Source: Spirilliplanes yamanashiensis (GTDB lineage: Bacteria; Actinomycetota; Actinomycetes; Mycobacteriales; Micromonosporaceae). From it: a DNA stretch of 64,000 nucleotides. The position numbers and the translations under genes were made by a program. The stretch covers positions 62,001 through 126,000 of the forward strand of contig NZ_BOOY01000034.1 of NCBI RefSeq assembly GCF_016863475.1. The letters are read 5' to 3'. How positions within the stretch are numbered: the stretch's first letter is position 1; each line of letters starts with the position of its first letter. Below the pieces are notes generated by a model. The model worked only from the letters and a program-made list of their open reading frames with translations. It made no database searches and was not told the origin of the DNA. Of the stretch, positions 7,788 through 17,430 are shown piece after piece.

Positions 7788-8654
7788 ATGAGACTCCCCC
7801 TCAGACACGGCCGGCGAGCCCGGCAGGCGATCGGCGGTGCGGCCGTCGCCGCCACGCTGGCCGCCCTCGGCGCCACCGCCGTCAGCACCGCCGCCACCAC
7901 CGCGCACGCCGCCGGCGCGCCCGCGGTCCGGGCCGCCGCCCCCTCGGCCTGGACCGCGTCGTTCGACGGCTTCCCCGCCAACTCCTGGAAGAGCGCCTGG
8001 GGCGTCGTCAACACCGCCCAGTTCGGCTTCGACCGGATGGACCCGCTCACCGGCGGCGGCGTCAAGGTCAAGTACGGCAAGGGCTCCTCGGCGCCGTCCT
8101 GCACCAACTGCCCCACCGGCGGCGGCGCGCAGTTCTACACCAACCTCGGCGCCATCGGGAAGGGCTCGTGGGCCACCGGGCGGACGCTGTCGCTCAAGTA
8201 CGAGATCAAGTTCCCCGCCGGCCACGACTTCGGCAAGGGCGCCAAGCTGCCCGGCCTCTACGGCGGCAACCCGAACGAGGCCGCCGGCGGCACCCACGGC
8301 AACGGCTGGTCGACCCGGTTCATGTTCCGCAACGGCAACAAGGGCCAGATCTACTTCTACTCCCCGGCCGGCAGCGGCTACGGCAAGGACCTCGGCCTCG
8401 GCTCGTGGACGTTCCCCGCCGACGACCAGTACCACACCATCGAGCAGTACGTGGACCGCAACCGGCAGACCACCACCGTGTGGTTCGACGGCCGGCAGGT
8501 CCTGTCCACGTCGACCGCGGGCATCAGCGGCATCAACTTCGGCGGCATCTTCTTCTCCACGTTCTACGGCGGGCACTCCACCGAGTGGGGACCGAAGAAG
8601 ACGTCGTACGCCTGGTTCAAGAACTTCTCCCTCAGCCAGAGCGTGCAGCACTGA
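7788..8654 (+). CDS. secreted polysaccharide lyase, PL14-like (alginate/glucuronan lyase type)
   Basis: A 288-residue protein with a GGAGGA ribosome site and a twin-basic, Ala-rich signal peptide ending near residue 42 (TAHAAG). The mature beta-jelly-roll carries the conserved pattern KLPGLYGGNP, GWSTRFMFRNG, GQIYFYSP and a terminal YAWFKNF strand, which I associate with family PL14-type lyases. These enzymes cleave uronic-acid polymers such as alginate or glucuronan by beta-elimination. The divergent gene encodes a GH79-like glucuronidase, so the two may act in sequence outside the cell. Substrate is inferred from family only. Confidence 0.75.
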   Translation: MRLPLRHGRRARQAIGGAAVAATLAALGATAVSTAATTAHAAGAPAVRAAAPSAWTASFDGFPANSWKSAWGVVNTAQFGFDRMDPLTGGGVKVKYGKGSSAPSCTNCPTGGGAQFYTNLGAIGKGSWATGRTLSLKYEIKFPAGHDFGKGAKLPGLYGGNPNEAAGGTHGNGWSTRFMFRNGNKGQIYFYSPAGSGYGKDLGLGSWTFPADDQYHTIEQYVDRNRQTTTVWFDGRQVLSTSTAGISGINFGGIFFSTFYGGHSTEWGPKKTSYAWFKNFSLSQSVQH

Positions 8655-8656
8655 CC

Positions 8657-9610
8657 GTGTCGTTCACGCTGGTGCTGCTGCCGCCCGCCGTCGCCGGCTG
8701 GGCCGGGGCGCTCGTCCGGGCCGTACCCGGGATCGAGGTCCTCGTGCCCCGCACCGACGGCGAGGCGGCGGCGGCCCTGCGCGACGCGGACGCCGCCGTC
8801 GGCGCCCTGCCGCCGGACCTGCTCGCCCGGGCCCGGCGGCTGCGCTGGCTCCAGGCGCCGCAGGCCGGTCCCCCGCCCGGTTTCTACCACCCGGCGCTCG
8901 TCGCGCACCCGGTCGTCGTGACGAACATGCGCGACACCTACACCGACCACGTCGCCGCGCACACCGTCGCCCTCGTGCTGGCGCTGGCCCGCGAGCTGCC
9001 CCGGTACGCCCGCGACCAGCGCGCCGGCCGGTGGGCGCCGGACTGGGCCGGCGTCCTGCCGCTGACCGGCGCCGCCGCCCTGGTCGTCGGGACCGGGGCG
9101 ATCGGCGCCGAGACCGGCCGGCTGCTCGCCCAGTTCGGCATGCGGGTCGCCGGCGTCGACGCCCGCCGCACCGAGCCGCCGCCCGGCTTCACGACGCTCG
9201 GCCCGCCCGCCGCGCTCGACCACCTGCTGCCGGGCGCCGACGTCGTCGTGCTCACGGTGCCGCACACCCCCGCCACCGAGGGTTTGATCGACGCCCGCCG
9301 GCTGGCGCTGTTCCGGCCCTCGGCGTACCTGGTCAACGTGGGCCGCGGCGCCACCGTGCGCCTCGCCGACCTGGTCGCCGCCCTCGACGCCGGCCGGCTG
9401 CGCGGCGCCGCGCTGGACGTCCTGGAGACCGAGCCGCTGCCGCCCGGCCACCCGCTGTGGAGCCGCGACGACGTGCTCGTCACCCCGCACGTCGCGGGCG
9501 CGGGCCCCGACGGCGACGAGCGGCGCCTCGCGGTGCTGGTCGAGAACGCCCGCCGCTTCGCCGCCGGGCGCGAGCTGATGCATGTCGTCGACAAGTCCAC
9601 GTGGTACTGA
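8657..9610 (+). CDS. D-2-hydroxyacid dehydrogenase, NAD-binding
   Basis: A 317-residue cytoplasmic enzyme starting at GTG 8657, only 2 bp after the lyase stop, so the genes are probably co-transcribed. The Rossmann glycine motif is VVGTGAIGAETG. The family catalytic residues are visible: Arg in VNVGRGATV, Glu in LDVLETEPLP and His in VTPHVAG. The fold and order of motifs are those of phosphoglycerate/hydroxyisocaproate-type dehydrogenases that interconvert 2-oxo and D-2-hydroxy acids. Coupling to a polysaccharide lyase suggests a role with 2-keto sugar acids released from uronates, which is inference. Confidence 0.88.
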   Translation: MSFTLVLLPPAVAGWAGALVRAVPGIEVLVPRTDGEAAAALRDADAAVGALPPDLLARARRLRWLQAPQAGPPPGFYHPALVAHPVVVTNMRDTYTDHVAAHTVALVLALARELPRYARDQRAGRWAPDWAGVLPLTGAAALVVGTGAIGAETGRLLAQFGMRVAGVDARRTEPPPGFTTLGPPAALDHLLPGADVVVLTVPHTPATEGLIDARRLALFRPSAYLVNVGRGATVRLADLVAALDAGRLRGAALDVLETEPLPPGHPLWSRDDVLVTPHVAGAGPDGDERRLAVLVENARRFAAGRELMHVVDKSTWY

Positions 9611-9662
9611 GACGATCCTCCCGTCGCGGCGCACCCGGCCGATGTGAGCGACAGGAGGGCAC

Positions 9663-11243
9663 ATGGACGAGGTCAGCCGCCGCGCGGCCCGGATGCTGTC
9701 GGCCGCCCAGACCGGCGGCGCCGCCCGCATGCTGCCGCTGGCCGAGTCGATCCTCGAGGAACGCACCGGTGCGCTCGCCGACGGGCCCGCCGCCATGCAC
9801 TTCGTGCGCGCCGTCGCGCTCATCATGCTGGGCGACCTGCGCGCCGCCATCGCCGCGGCCGGCCTCATGCTCGCTGCCGCCGAGCGCGAGGGCAGCGCCG
9901 GCTGGCGGTCGTGCGCCCTGGCCACCCGGGCGTCCGAGCGCATCAAGCTGGGCGAGCGGGACGTGTCCGGGCACGACGGCGAGGCCGCGCTGCGCGACCT
10001 GGTGGCCGCCGAGGCGGCGCTCACCGACGACGAGCCTGACGCCGTGGCCGCCGTCAACGCCCGCGTCGGCATCGCCGTCGGCTACAACCAGCTGCGCCTG
10101 TACGAGCTGGTCGGGCCGCAGTTCGAGGAGGCGTACCGGATCAGCGCGGCCGACCCGGAGCTGAGCGCCGGCAAGGCGATGTGGCTGGGCAACCTGGCCG
10201 ACCTGCACCTGCGCTGGGCGCTGGAGCTGTACCAGATCGGCGAGGTCGCCCGGGCCGAGCGGCACACCGCCCAGGCCGAGGTGTGGGCGCTGCAGGCCGC
10301 CACCGAGGCGTGCGGCCCGGACGCCGGCACCTGGCGCGACGCGGCGCTGCTGCAGGCCGCGTGCGCCCGCGCCGACCGCACCGACCCGGCGGGCGCCGCC
10401 GCCGACATCGAGCGGCTGACGGCCGTGCAGGAGGCCCGCGGCCTCGGCCGGACCCTGCTCGCCTACAGCCTGCCGTTCCGCGCCGTCGCCCTGCGCCGCG
10501 CCGGCCGCGTCGACGAGGCCGTGGCCATCATGGAGCGGGCCGTCGCCGAACTGCCGCCCGACGCCGAGTGGATCACCGTCGCGGCCACCCACCGCACCCA
10601 CGCCGTCCTGCTGGCCGCGCACGGCTCGGCCGCCGCCCGGGCCGCCCTGCGCTACGGCGACACGCTGGCCGGGGCGCTGTGGCGGCAGCGGCAGCGCACC
10701 CTGCACACCGCCGAGGCGCTCACCTCGTACGAGACGCTGCGCACCGAGCACGAGCAGGCCGCCCGGGCCGCCGAGACCGACGCCCTCACCGGCGTCGCCA
10801 ACCGGCGCGGCTTCGACCGGGCCGTCGCCGCGCTGAGCGCCGGGCCCGGCCGGGTCACCGTGCTGCTCATCGACCTGGACCGGTTCAAGGCCGTCAACGA
10901 CACCCGCGGGCACGCCGCGGGCGACGCCGCCCTCGCCGCCGTCGCGGCCGCGGTCAGCGCGGGCGTGCGCGACGGCGACGTGGTCGCCCGGATCGGCGGC
11001 GACGAGTTCGGCGCGCTGCTGCCCGGGGCCGACCCCGTTGCCGGCGCCGGCATCGCCGCCCGCATCGTGCGCGCCGTGCGCGACGTCCCGGACTGCGACG
11101 CCACCGTCAGCATCGGGGTGGCCGGCGGGCCCGCCGCCGACCTGGAGCGGACCCTGCGCCGGGCCGACGCCGCCATGTACCGGGCGAAGCGCGCCGGCGG
11201 CGACGCCGTGCACGACAGCGACCGCCCCGCCGCCCGACGCTGA
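9663..11243 (+). CDS. TPR-like sensor diguanylate cyclase (GGDEF)
   Basis: A 526-residue soluble protein with a strong AGGAGG site. Residues 1 to about 360 are an all-helical, Ala-rich solenoid resembling tetratricopeptide repeats. The C-terminal GGDEF domain begins near TDALTGVANRRGF and has an intact catalytic GGDEF at 445-449. An RDGD I-site lies five residues before it, so product inhibition by c-di-GMP is expected. There are no membrane helices. It should make c-di-GMP from two GTP under control of the helical domain. A second, duplicated membrane GGDEF gene lies 2 kb downstream on the other strand. Confidence 0.88.
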   Translation: MDEVSRRAARMLSAAQTGGAARMLPLAESILEERTGALADGPAAMHFVRAVALIMLGDLRAAIAAAGLMLAAAEREGSAGWRSCALATRASERIKLGERDVSGHDGEAALRDLVAAEAALTDDEPDAVAAVNARVGIAVGYNQLRLYELVGPQFEEAYRISAADPELSAGKAMWLGNLADLHLRWALELYQIGEVARAERHTAQAEVWALQAATEACGPDAGTWRDAALLQAACARADRTDPAGAAADIERLTAVQEARGLGRTLLAYSLPFRAVALRRAGRVDEAVAIMERAVAELPPDAEWITVAATHRTHAVLLAAHGSAAARAALRYGDTLAGALWRQRQRTLHTAEALTSYETLRTEHEQAARAAETDALTGVANRRGFDRAVAALSAGPGRVTVLLIDLDRFKAVNDTRGHAAGDAALAAVAAAVSAGVRDGDVVARIGGDEFGALLPGADPVAGAGIAARIVRAVRDVPDCDATVSIGVAGGPAADLERTLRRADAAMYRAKRAGGDAVHDSDRPAARR

Positions 11244-11269
11244 CGCGCCGCGGCCCGTAGGTTGGGCGG

Positions 11270-13279
11270 GTGACCGTCTCCGCGCGCCGCCGCGCTCCCG
11301 TGCTGCTGCTGACGGCGGTGCTCGCCGCCCTCCTGGCGCCCGCCGCGCCTGCCGCGGCCGACCCGCCGGCCCGGCTCGCCGCCGAGATCACCGACCCGCA
11401 GGGCGTGCTGGGCGGCCGGCGCGCCGAGGTGGCGCGCGCCCTCGACGAGCTGTCCACCGGCGCGGGCATCCAGCTGTTCGTGGTGTTCGTCGACTCGTTC
11501 GACGGCACGCCCGCCCAGGACTGGGTCGACGCCACGGCCCGCGCCAGCGACCTCGGCGACCGCGACGCGCTGCTCGCCGTCGCCACCGCCGACCGGGCGT
11601 ACGCGTACACCGTCGACGCGGGCGCCCCGCTGACCGACGCCGAGCTGCGCGACGTGGCGGCGGACGACATCGAGCCCGCGCTGCGCCGCGGCGACTGGGC
11701 CGGGGCGGCGGTCGCCGCGGCCGACGGCTACCGGGCGGCGGCCGGGACCGGCGGCGGCGCCACCGGCGGCGGCCTGTCGGGGCTGCCGCTGGTGCTGTGC
11801 CTGGCCCTGCCGATCGGCGGCGTGATCCTCGCGGCGGTGCTGTGGCGGCGCGCCCGCCGCCGCGCGGTGAGCCCGCCGCCCGGCGCGCCCGCCGCCGAGG
11901 CCGGGCCGCCCCAGCCGTCCACCGAGGAGCTCAGCGCCCGGGCCAACGCCCTGCTGCTGGAGCTCGACGACGACCTGCGCGCCAGCGAACGCGAGCTCGG
12001 CCTCGCCGAGGCCCAGTACGGCGCCGGGGCCACGACCGCGTTCCGGGCGGCGCTCGACGCGGCCCGCCAGGAGGTCGCCGAGGCGTTCCGGCTGCGGCTG
12101 AGCCTGGACGCCGAGCCGGCGCCCGACGAGCCGGCCCGGCGGGCGATCCTGGCCGAGATCGTCGAGCGGTGCGAGCGCGCCGACGCCCGGCTCGACGCGG
12201 AGGCGGCGGCGTTCGACGAGCTGCGCGGCATCGAGGCCCGCGCCACCGAGGTCGCCGACTCCGCCGACCGGGACCGGGCCACCGCCGAGGCGGCCGTGCC
12301 CGCCGCCGAGGGCGTCCTGCGCGAGCTGGGCGCCCGCTACGACGAGGCGGCGGTGGCGTCCGTCGCCGCGAACCCGCAGCAGGCGCGCGACCGCCTCGCG
12401 TTCACCGCCGAGGCGACCGCCCGCGCCCGCGCCGCCCTGACCGCGGGCGACCGGCCGGAGGCGGCCCTGGCCGTCCGCGCCGCCGTGCAGGCCGTCGACC
12501 AGGCCGAGCAGCTGCTCGCCGCGGTGCACCGGGCCCGCACGGACCTGGCCGCGGCGCAGGACGCGGTCGCCGGCCTGGTCGCGGAGCTGCGTACCGAGCT
12601 GGGCCTGGCGGCGGGCGTGGCCGGGGGCGGCGGGTCGGCGCTGGCCGACGCGGTGCGCGGCGCCGAGCGGGCGCTCGCCGCGCTGGGCACCGGCCCCGTG
12701 CGCGACCCGGCCGCCGCGCTGCGCGGCCTGCAGGAGGCCGACGCCGCCCTGGACGCCGCCCTCGCCGACGCCCGCGCCGCCGCGGAGCGCACCGACCGGG
12801 CCCGCGCCCTGCTCGCCCAGGCCCTGCCGGTCGCCCGCGCGGAGGTCGCGGCGGCCGGCGACTTCGTCACCACCCGGCGCGGCGCCGTCGGCGGCCAGGC
12901 CCGCGCCTGGCTCGCCGAGGCGCAGCGGCAGCTCGCGCTGGCCGAGAACCTGGCCGCCACCGACCCGGCGGCCGCCCTGACCGCCGCCCAGGAGGCGCAG
13001 CGCCACGCCGCCGCGGCCGGTCAGCAGGCGCGCTCGGACGTGGCCGGCTGGCAGGGCGGGGCCGGCGGCGTGGGCGGCGACGTGCTGGGCTCGTTCGCGG
13101 GCGCCGTCCTCGGCGGCCTGCTGACGGGCGGCCACCGCGGCGGCGGGTACGGCGGGGGCTACGGCGGCGGGTACGGGGGCGGCTTCGGCGGCGGATTCGG
13201 CGGCGGGGGCGGGTGGAGCGGCGGCGGCTTCGGCGGCAGCGCCAGCCGCGGCCGCCGCACCGGCGGCGGCCGCTTCTGA
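11270..13279 (+). CDS. TPM-domain membrane protein with Gly-rich C-terminus
   Basis: A 669-residue protein from GTG 11270. A signal peptide (residues 1-31) leads into a TPM domain (about 40-160; DPQGVLGGRRAEVARAL, FVVFVDSFDG). A membrane helix follows at about 180-200 and then an RRARRR stop-transfer signal. The rest is long Ala/Glu-rich helices and a glycine/tyrosine/phenylalanine-rich tail (GGGYGGGYGGGFGG). TPM domains occur in envelope proteins of bacteria and in a thylakoid phosphatase. The layout is a recurrent actinobacterial type whose function is not established. The last codons belong to a 20-bp tandem repeat. Confidence 0.82.
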   Translation: MTVSARRRAPVLLLTAVLAALLAPAAPAAADPPARLAAEITDPQGVLGGRRAEVARALDELSTGAGIQLFVVFVDSFDGTPAQDWVDATARASDLGDRDALLAVATADRAYAYTVDAGAPLTDAELRDVAADDIEPALRRGDWAGAAVAAADGYRAAAGTGGGATGGGLSGLPLVLCLALPIGGVILAAVLWRRARRRAVSPPPGAPAAEAGPPQPSTEELSARANALLLELDDDLRASERELGLAEAQYGAGATTAFRAALDAARQEVAEAFRLRLSLDAEPAPDEPARRAILAEIVERCERADARLDAEAAAFDELRGIEARATEVADSADRDRATAEAAVPAAEGVLRELGARYDEAAVASVAANPQQARDRLAFTAEATARARAALTAGDRPEAALAVRAAVQAVDQAEQLLAAVHRARTDLAAAQDAVAGLVAELRTELGLAAGVAGGGGSALADAVRGAERALAALGTGPVRDPAAALRGLQEADAALDAALADARAAAERTDRARALLAQALPVARAEVAAAGDFVTTRRGAVGGQARAWLAEAQRQLALAENLAATDPAAALTAAQEAQRHAAAAGQQARSDVAGWQGGAGGVGGDVLGSFAGAVLGGLLTGGHRGGGYGGGYGGGYGGGFGGGFGGGGGWSGGGFGGSASRGRRTGGGRF

Positions 13280-13350
13280 CCCGGCGGCGCCGCTTCTGAC
13301 CCGGAGGCGGTGGGTTCTGCCTGCGGCGGCCGGTTCTGACCCGGGCGGAC
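13271..13350 (+). repeat. four-copy 20-bp tandem repeat across the TPM gene stop codon
   Basis: Units at 13271, 13291, 13311 and 13331 share the core TTCTGACCCGG (the third has TTCTGCCTGCGG). The first unit holds the last codons and stop of the TPM gene (CGC TTC TGA). The unit length is not a multiple of three. Confidence 0.7.
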
Positions 13351-13374
13351 CGCGCCCCGGCGGGCCGGCGCGGG

Positions 13375-15396
13375 TCAGGAGAGGCGCTGCAGGACCGGCC
13401 GGGCGCCGTGCTTCTCGCGGTAGAGCGCGGCGTCCGCGTGGGCGTACAGGGTCGCGAAGTCGGTGCCGTCGCGGCCGAGCACGGCGACGCCGGCGCTGAT
13501 CGGGGCGCGCGCGGCGAGGGCGTCGCGCAGGCGGCCGGCGAGCGCGGCCGGGTCGGCGCGCAGCAGGACGACGAACTCGTCGCCGCCGAGGCGGCAGACG
13601 GCGGCGTCCGGCCCGGCGACGGCGGTGGCCGTGGTGGCGACCCAGCGCAGCAGGTCGTCGCCGGCGGCGTGCCCGGCGGTGTCGTTGACGCGCTTGAAGC
13701 CGTTCAGGTCGAACACGACCAGGCCGAGCGGGCGTCCGGGCCGGGCCGACTCGGCGGCGAACCGGTCGGCGAAGCCGCGGCGGTTCAGCACGCCGGTGAG
13801 CGCGTCGGTCTGCGACAGCCGGGTGAGCAGGCGGCGCTGGGCGGCGGCGCTGGCGCCCTGCCGGGCGCAGGCCACCGCGACGGCCAGCATGCCGAACAGG
13901 TGCAGCAGCACGTACCAGGGGTCGGGGTCGCCGACCGCGCCGGCCACGACGAGGTACGCGACCGACTGGGCGGCGATGATGGGCAGCGCCAGGCGCCGGG
14001 GCACGCCGAGCGCGACCAGCGGCATCGGCGCGAGCATGCCGATGCCGAGCGCCCCGGCGACGCCGCCGCCGAGCACGGGCACGACGATCGCCAGGGCGAA
14101 CAGGAACACGGCGCTGGCGACCATCGCGTCGCGGGCGGCCGCGGACCGGCTGAGCCGGTCGCTGGCGAGGATCAGGATGCCGCCGTACGCCAGGCCGGCG
14201 ACGCACAGCGCGGCGATGGCGAGCCGGTGCGGCTGCCCGGACGCCAGCGCGACGGCCCACACGAGCCCGACGGCGCAGTCGGACGCGGCGAGCCGGCCCA
14301 TGTCGGCGATGGAGCGGCGGCGGCGCTCGCCCGCGGTGACGCCGGTGTGCGGGCGGTCCGCGTTGGCGCGGGCGTGGGCGACGTCGGGCGCGGCGGGCAC
14401 GGTGCGGCGGCGGCCGACCTTGTCGGCGTACGAGCGTTCGTCGGCGAGCCGGCGCAGGTCGTCGACGGTGGCGGCCTCGGCCGGGTAGGACGCGTACCCG
14501 AAGCTGCCCGGCGCGGCGCCGCGGACCGCGCGGCGCAGCCGGTCGACCAGGGCGGGCGCCTCGGCGGGCCCGGCGCCGTCGAGCAGCACGCCGAACTCGT
14601 CGCCGCCGAGGCGGCCGAGCACGTCGCGGCGGCGCAGGGCGCGGGTCATGGTGCGGGCGGTCCAGGCGAGGACGTCGTCGCCGGCCTGGTGGCCGTACCG
14701 GTCGTTGACGGCCTTGAAGTGGTCGAGGTCGGTGAGCACGAGGGTGAGCGGCCGGCCGGTGCGGGCGGCGTCGGCGACGGCGCGGTCGAGCCGCTCGTCG
14801 AAGCCGCGCCGGTTGAGCACGCGGGTGAGCGGGTCGAGCCGGGACGCCTCCTTGAGCCGGTGACGCAGCGACGCGAGCACGGCGGCGTGCCGGAAGCACA
14901 GGTACGCGACGCCGCCGATGCCGAGCGCGTACACGGCGGCGTACCCGGTGGGGGCGGGCCCGCCCGCGACGGCGACCACGCCGTAGCCGGCGGCGCTGAG
15001 CAGGCTGGCCACGGCGAACATCCGCGGCGGCATCATGATCGCGTAGAACAGCAGGGTGAACGGCACGAGCGCGCCGAGCGGGCTGGCGACACCGCCGTCG
15101 AGCAGGCTGAGCGCCGACGAGCCGGCGATGTTGACCACCATGCCGGCGGCCTGCACGGCGACGCGGGCGCGGGAGCGGGCGAGCCACGACGCGGCGGACC
15201 AGGTGCCGACGGCGACGGCGAGCATCACGGCGGTGATCGCCAGCATCACCGGGCGGTCGGGCCGCCCGGGCGTGCACAGCAGGTAGACGGCGGCGACGGC
15301 CGGGCCGAGCAGGGCCCGCACGCTGCTGACGCGCACGGTGCGGACGCGGCGGGGCACCGAGGCCCGTGCCGCGTCCGGGTCCGCGTCAGCTCGCAT
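13375..15396 (-). CDS. tandem TM-GGDEF-TM-GGDEF membrane diguanylate cyclase
   Basis: A 673-residue membrane protein made of two similar halves. Each has a block of about five or six hydrophobic helices followed by a GGDEF domain opening with LTRVLNRRGF or LTGVLNRRGF. The first GGDEF (264-268) has an RRRD inhibitory site five residues upstream. The second GGDEF (604-608) keeps the active site but has GPDA there, so the I-site is lost. The membrane blocks also match (DGGVASPLGALVPF and GGGVAGALGIGML), which points to an in-frame internal duplication. Two cyclase domains in one chain could dimerise within the molecule, with one product-inhibited and one not. Converges on the TPM gene. Confidence 0.87.
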   Translation of the reverse strand: MRADADPDAARASVPRRVRTVRVSSVRALLGPAVAAVYLLCTPGRPDRPVMLAITAVMLAVAVGTWSAASWLARSRARVAVQAAGMVVNIAGSSALSLLDGGVASPLGALVPFTLLFYAIMMPPRMFAVASLLSAAGYGVVAVAGGPAPTGYAAVYALGIGGVAYLCFRHAAVLASLRHRLKEASRLDPLTRVLNRRGFDERLDRAVADAARTGRPLTLVLTDLDHFKAVNDRYGHQAGDDVLAWTARTMTRALRRRDVLGRLGGDEFGVLLDGAGPAEAPALVDRLRRAVRGAAPGSFGYASYPAEAATVDDLRRLADERSYADKVGRRRTVPAAPDVAHARANADRPHTGVTAGERRRRSIADMGRLAASDCAVGLVWAVALASGQPHRLAIAALCVAGLAYGGILILASDRLSRSAAARDAMVASAVFLFALAIVVPVLGGGVAGALGIGMLAPMPLVALGVPRRLALPIIAAQSVAYLVVAGAVGDPDPWYVLLHLFGMLAVAVACARQGASAAAQRRLLTRLSQTDALTGVLNRRGFADRFAAESARPGRPLGLVVFDLNGFKRVNDTAGHAAGDDLLRWVATTATAVAGPDAAVCRLGGDEFVVLLRADPAALAGRLRDALAARAPISAGVAVLGRDGTDFATLYAHADAALYREKHGARPVLQRLS

Positions 15397-15491
15397 GTGT
15401 GGGCCATCCGTCCGGGGTCGGCGGCCGCCCGGCGGCGTTCCGCTGACGACCTATCGCCCGCGGTGCGCCGGTGCTGAGCAGTATCGCCCGG

Positions 15492-17417
15492 TCAGGCGTA
15501 CAGGCGCACGTCCGCGACGCTCCACCAGTTGCCCGCCGCCGCGGTGGACGTGACGCGCAGGTACCGCGCCCGGGTCGGCCGCAGGTCGGCGACGGTCAGC
15601 GGGCCGGCGCCCTGCCCCTGGGCGACGGTGCGCCAGGCGGCGCCGTCGCCGCTGACCTCCAGCCGCCAGCCGCGGGCGTAGTCGCCGGCGTCGCCGCCGC
15701 TGTCGATCGCCACCCGCCGGAACGTGCGGGCCGCGCCGAGGTCGACGGTGAGCTGCTGGCCGGGCTCCTGCGCGGCCCCGCTGGACCAGCGGGTGGACGC
15801 GTCGCCGTCGACGGCCAGGGCCGCGCCCTCGCCGGCCGGCTGGGCGGTGGCGGTGGCGCCGTCGAGGTCCAGCAGCCGGTGCCGCGGCTCCAGCTCCGGC
15901 GAGCGCGGCCAGGTGAACGTGGCCAGGGCGCCGCCGGGCAGCGTGTACTCGAAGCGGCGCTGCCCCGCCGCGACGGCGAACGTGCGCGGGTCGTCGTTCT
16001 GGTTGTGCACGACCAGGGCGGTGGAGCCGTCGGGGTTGCGGAACGCGACGTCCTGGATCTGGCCGTTCCAGCCGGTGGTGCCGAACGAGGTGCTGGCGAT
16101 GCGCACCGCCCCGGGCCGGGCGAACTTCGCCAGGTGACCGATCGTGTAGTACTCGGCGGCGGTGGTGACGCTGCCGTCGGGCTGCACGGTGACCAGGCCG
16201 GTGCAGGTCTCGCAGCCGCCCAGGTGCGGGCCGTCGGCGCTGTCCAGCGCGATGTTCCAGTTCGCCACGGACTTCGCCCAGTTGCGGGTGGTGCCGATGA
16301 CGACGTTGCGGGCGTGCCAGGTCAGCGTGTCGCGGAAGATCTTCGCGGGCGGGTCGCCGGCGCCGTGCGAGCCGGAGCACTCGGTGAACCAGATGCCCTT
16401 GTCCGGGTGCGCCTCGTGCAGGGCGGTCTGGGCGCTCGGGTCGCCGTAGTAGCAGTGGAACGCGGTGCCGGCGAGCCAGCGGGCGGCCGGGGTCTCCAGC
16501 AGCGCGTACGGGTAGTCGGTCTCCGGGTCGGCGCCGGGCGGGGTGGAGGCGACGTCGTCGGGGTGGGTCGCCCAGTTGTGGTCGTACCCGATGATCTTGG
16601 TGCGCGGGCTGGCGCGGCGCAGCAGCGGCCCGAGCGCCTCGATCACCTTCGCCTGCTGGGCGACGGGCAGGTCCGTGCCGGGGTAACCGCCGGGCCGCCG
16701 GTTCTGCGGCTCGTTCTGCACGGTCAGCAGATCGATGGGTACGCCCTCCGCGGCGTACGCCTGCACGAACTTCACCAGGTAGCGGGCGTAGGCGTCGTAG
16801 ATGCGCGGGTCGTCCTTGAGCCGGCCGCCGACGAGCGAGTCGCCGGTCTTCATCCAGGCGGGCGGGCTCCACGGCGACGCCATGACGGTGAGCCGCGGGT
16901 TGAGCTGCTTCGCCCGGCGCAGCAGCGGCAGGATCTGCTGCCGGTCGTGGGCGATGCTGAACCGGCGCAGCGGGAAGTCGGTCTGCCCGGCCGGCACGTC
17001 GTCGTAGGTGTAGTGGGCGGCCTCGGCGGTGAAGTCGGACGAGCCGACGGGCTGGCGCAGGAAGCTGACGCCGATGCCGGTGCGCGGGTCGAACAGCGAG
17101 CGCATGGTGCGGTCCCGCTCGGCGGGGGTGAGCCGGTACAGCACGCTGGCGGCCGAGTCGGTCAGGGCGGCGCCGAAGCCGTCGATGCTCTGGTAGCGGC
17201 GGCTGGGGTCGACGGTGATCGTCGGCACGGCGGCGGGCGCGGCGGCGGCGCCGAAGGCCACGGGCGCCCGCTCGTGCAGCAGCTCGGCCCGGTCGACGGT
17301 GGTGACCCAGACGCGGGCCTGCGCCGGGCGCGGGTGCGCCTGCGGGCCGGCCTGCGCGGCCTGCGCGCCGCCGAGCGTCAGGACGGCGGCGGTGCCGGCC
17401 GCCAGCAGTGCTCTCAT
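15492..17417 (-). CDS. secreted GH30 glucosylceramidase-like enzyme with F5/8-type CBM
   Basis: A 641-residue protein. A signal peptide (1-23, ends AAQAG) precedes a GH30 barrel starting at YQSIDGFGAALTDS. The acid/base is Glu236 (TVQNEPQN) and the nucleophile Glu346 (WFTECSGS). After a beta-sandwich (to about 500), residues 505-641 form a discoidin/F5-8C type module (ALAVDGDASTRWSS, LTVDLGAARTFRRVAID, RYLRVTSTAA), usually a carbohydrate-binding CBM32. GH30 enzymes cut beta-linked glucose, xylose or fucose residues in glycans. It is divergent from a LacI regulator that probably controls it. Exact linkage is unknown. Confidence 0.9.
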   Translation of the reverse strand: MRALLAAGTAAVLTLGGAQAAQAGPQAHPRPAQARVWVTTVDRAELLHERAPVAFGAAAAPAAVPTITVDPSRRYQSIDGFGAALTDSAASVLYRLTPAERDRTMRSLFDPRTGIGVSFLRQPVGSSDFTAEAAHYTYDDVPAGQTDFPLRRFSIAHDRQQILPLLRRAKQLNPRLTVMASPWSPPAWMKTGDSLVGGRLKDDPRIYDAYARYLVKFVQAYAAEGVPIDLLTVQNEPQNRRPGGYPGTDLPVAQQAKVIEALGPLLRRASPRTKIIGYDHNWATHPDDVASTPPGADPETDYPYALLETPAARWLAGTAFHCYYGDPSAQTALHEAHPDKGIWFTECSGSHGAGDPPAKIFRDTLTWHARNVVIGTTRNWAKSVANWNIALDSADGPHLGGCETCTGLVTVQPDGSVTTAAEYYTIGHLAKFARPGAVRIASTSFGTTGWNGQIQDVAFRNPDGSTALVVHNQNDDPRTFAVAAGQRRFEYTLPGGALATFTWPRSPELEPRHRLLDLDGATATAQPAGEGAALAVDGDASTRWSSGAAQEPGQQLTVDLGAARTFRRVAIDSGGDAGDYARGWRLEVSGDGAAWRTVAQGQGAGPLTVADLRPTRARYLRVTSTAAAGNWWSVADVRLYA

Positions 17418-17430
17418 CGCTGCCCCCTGC

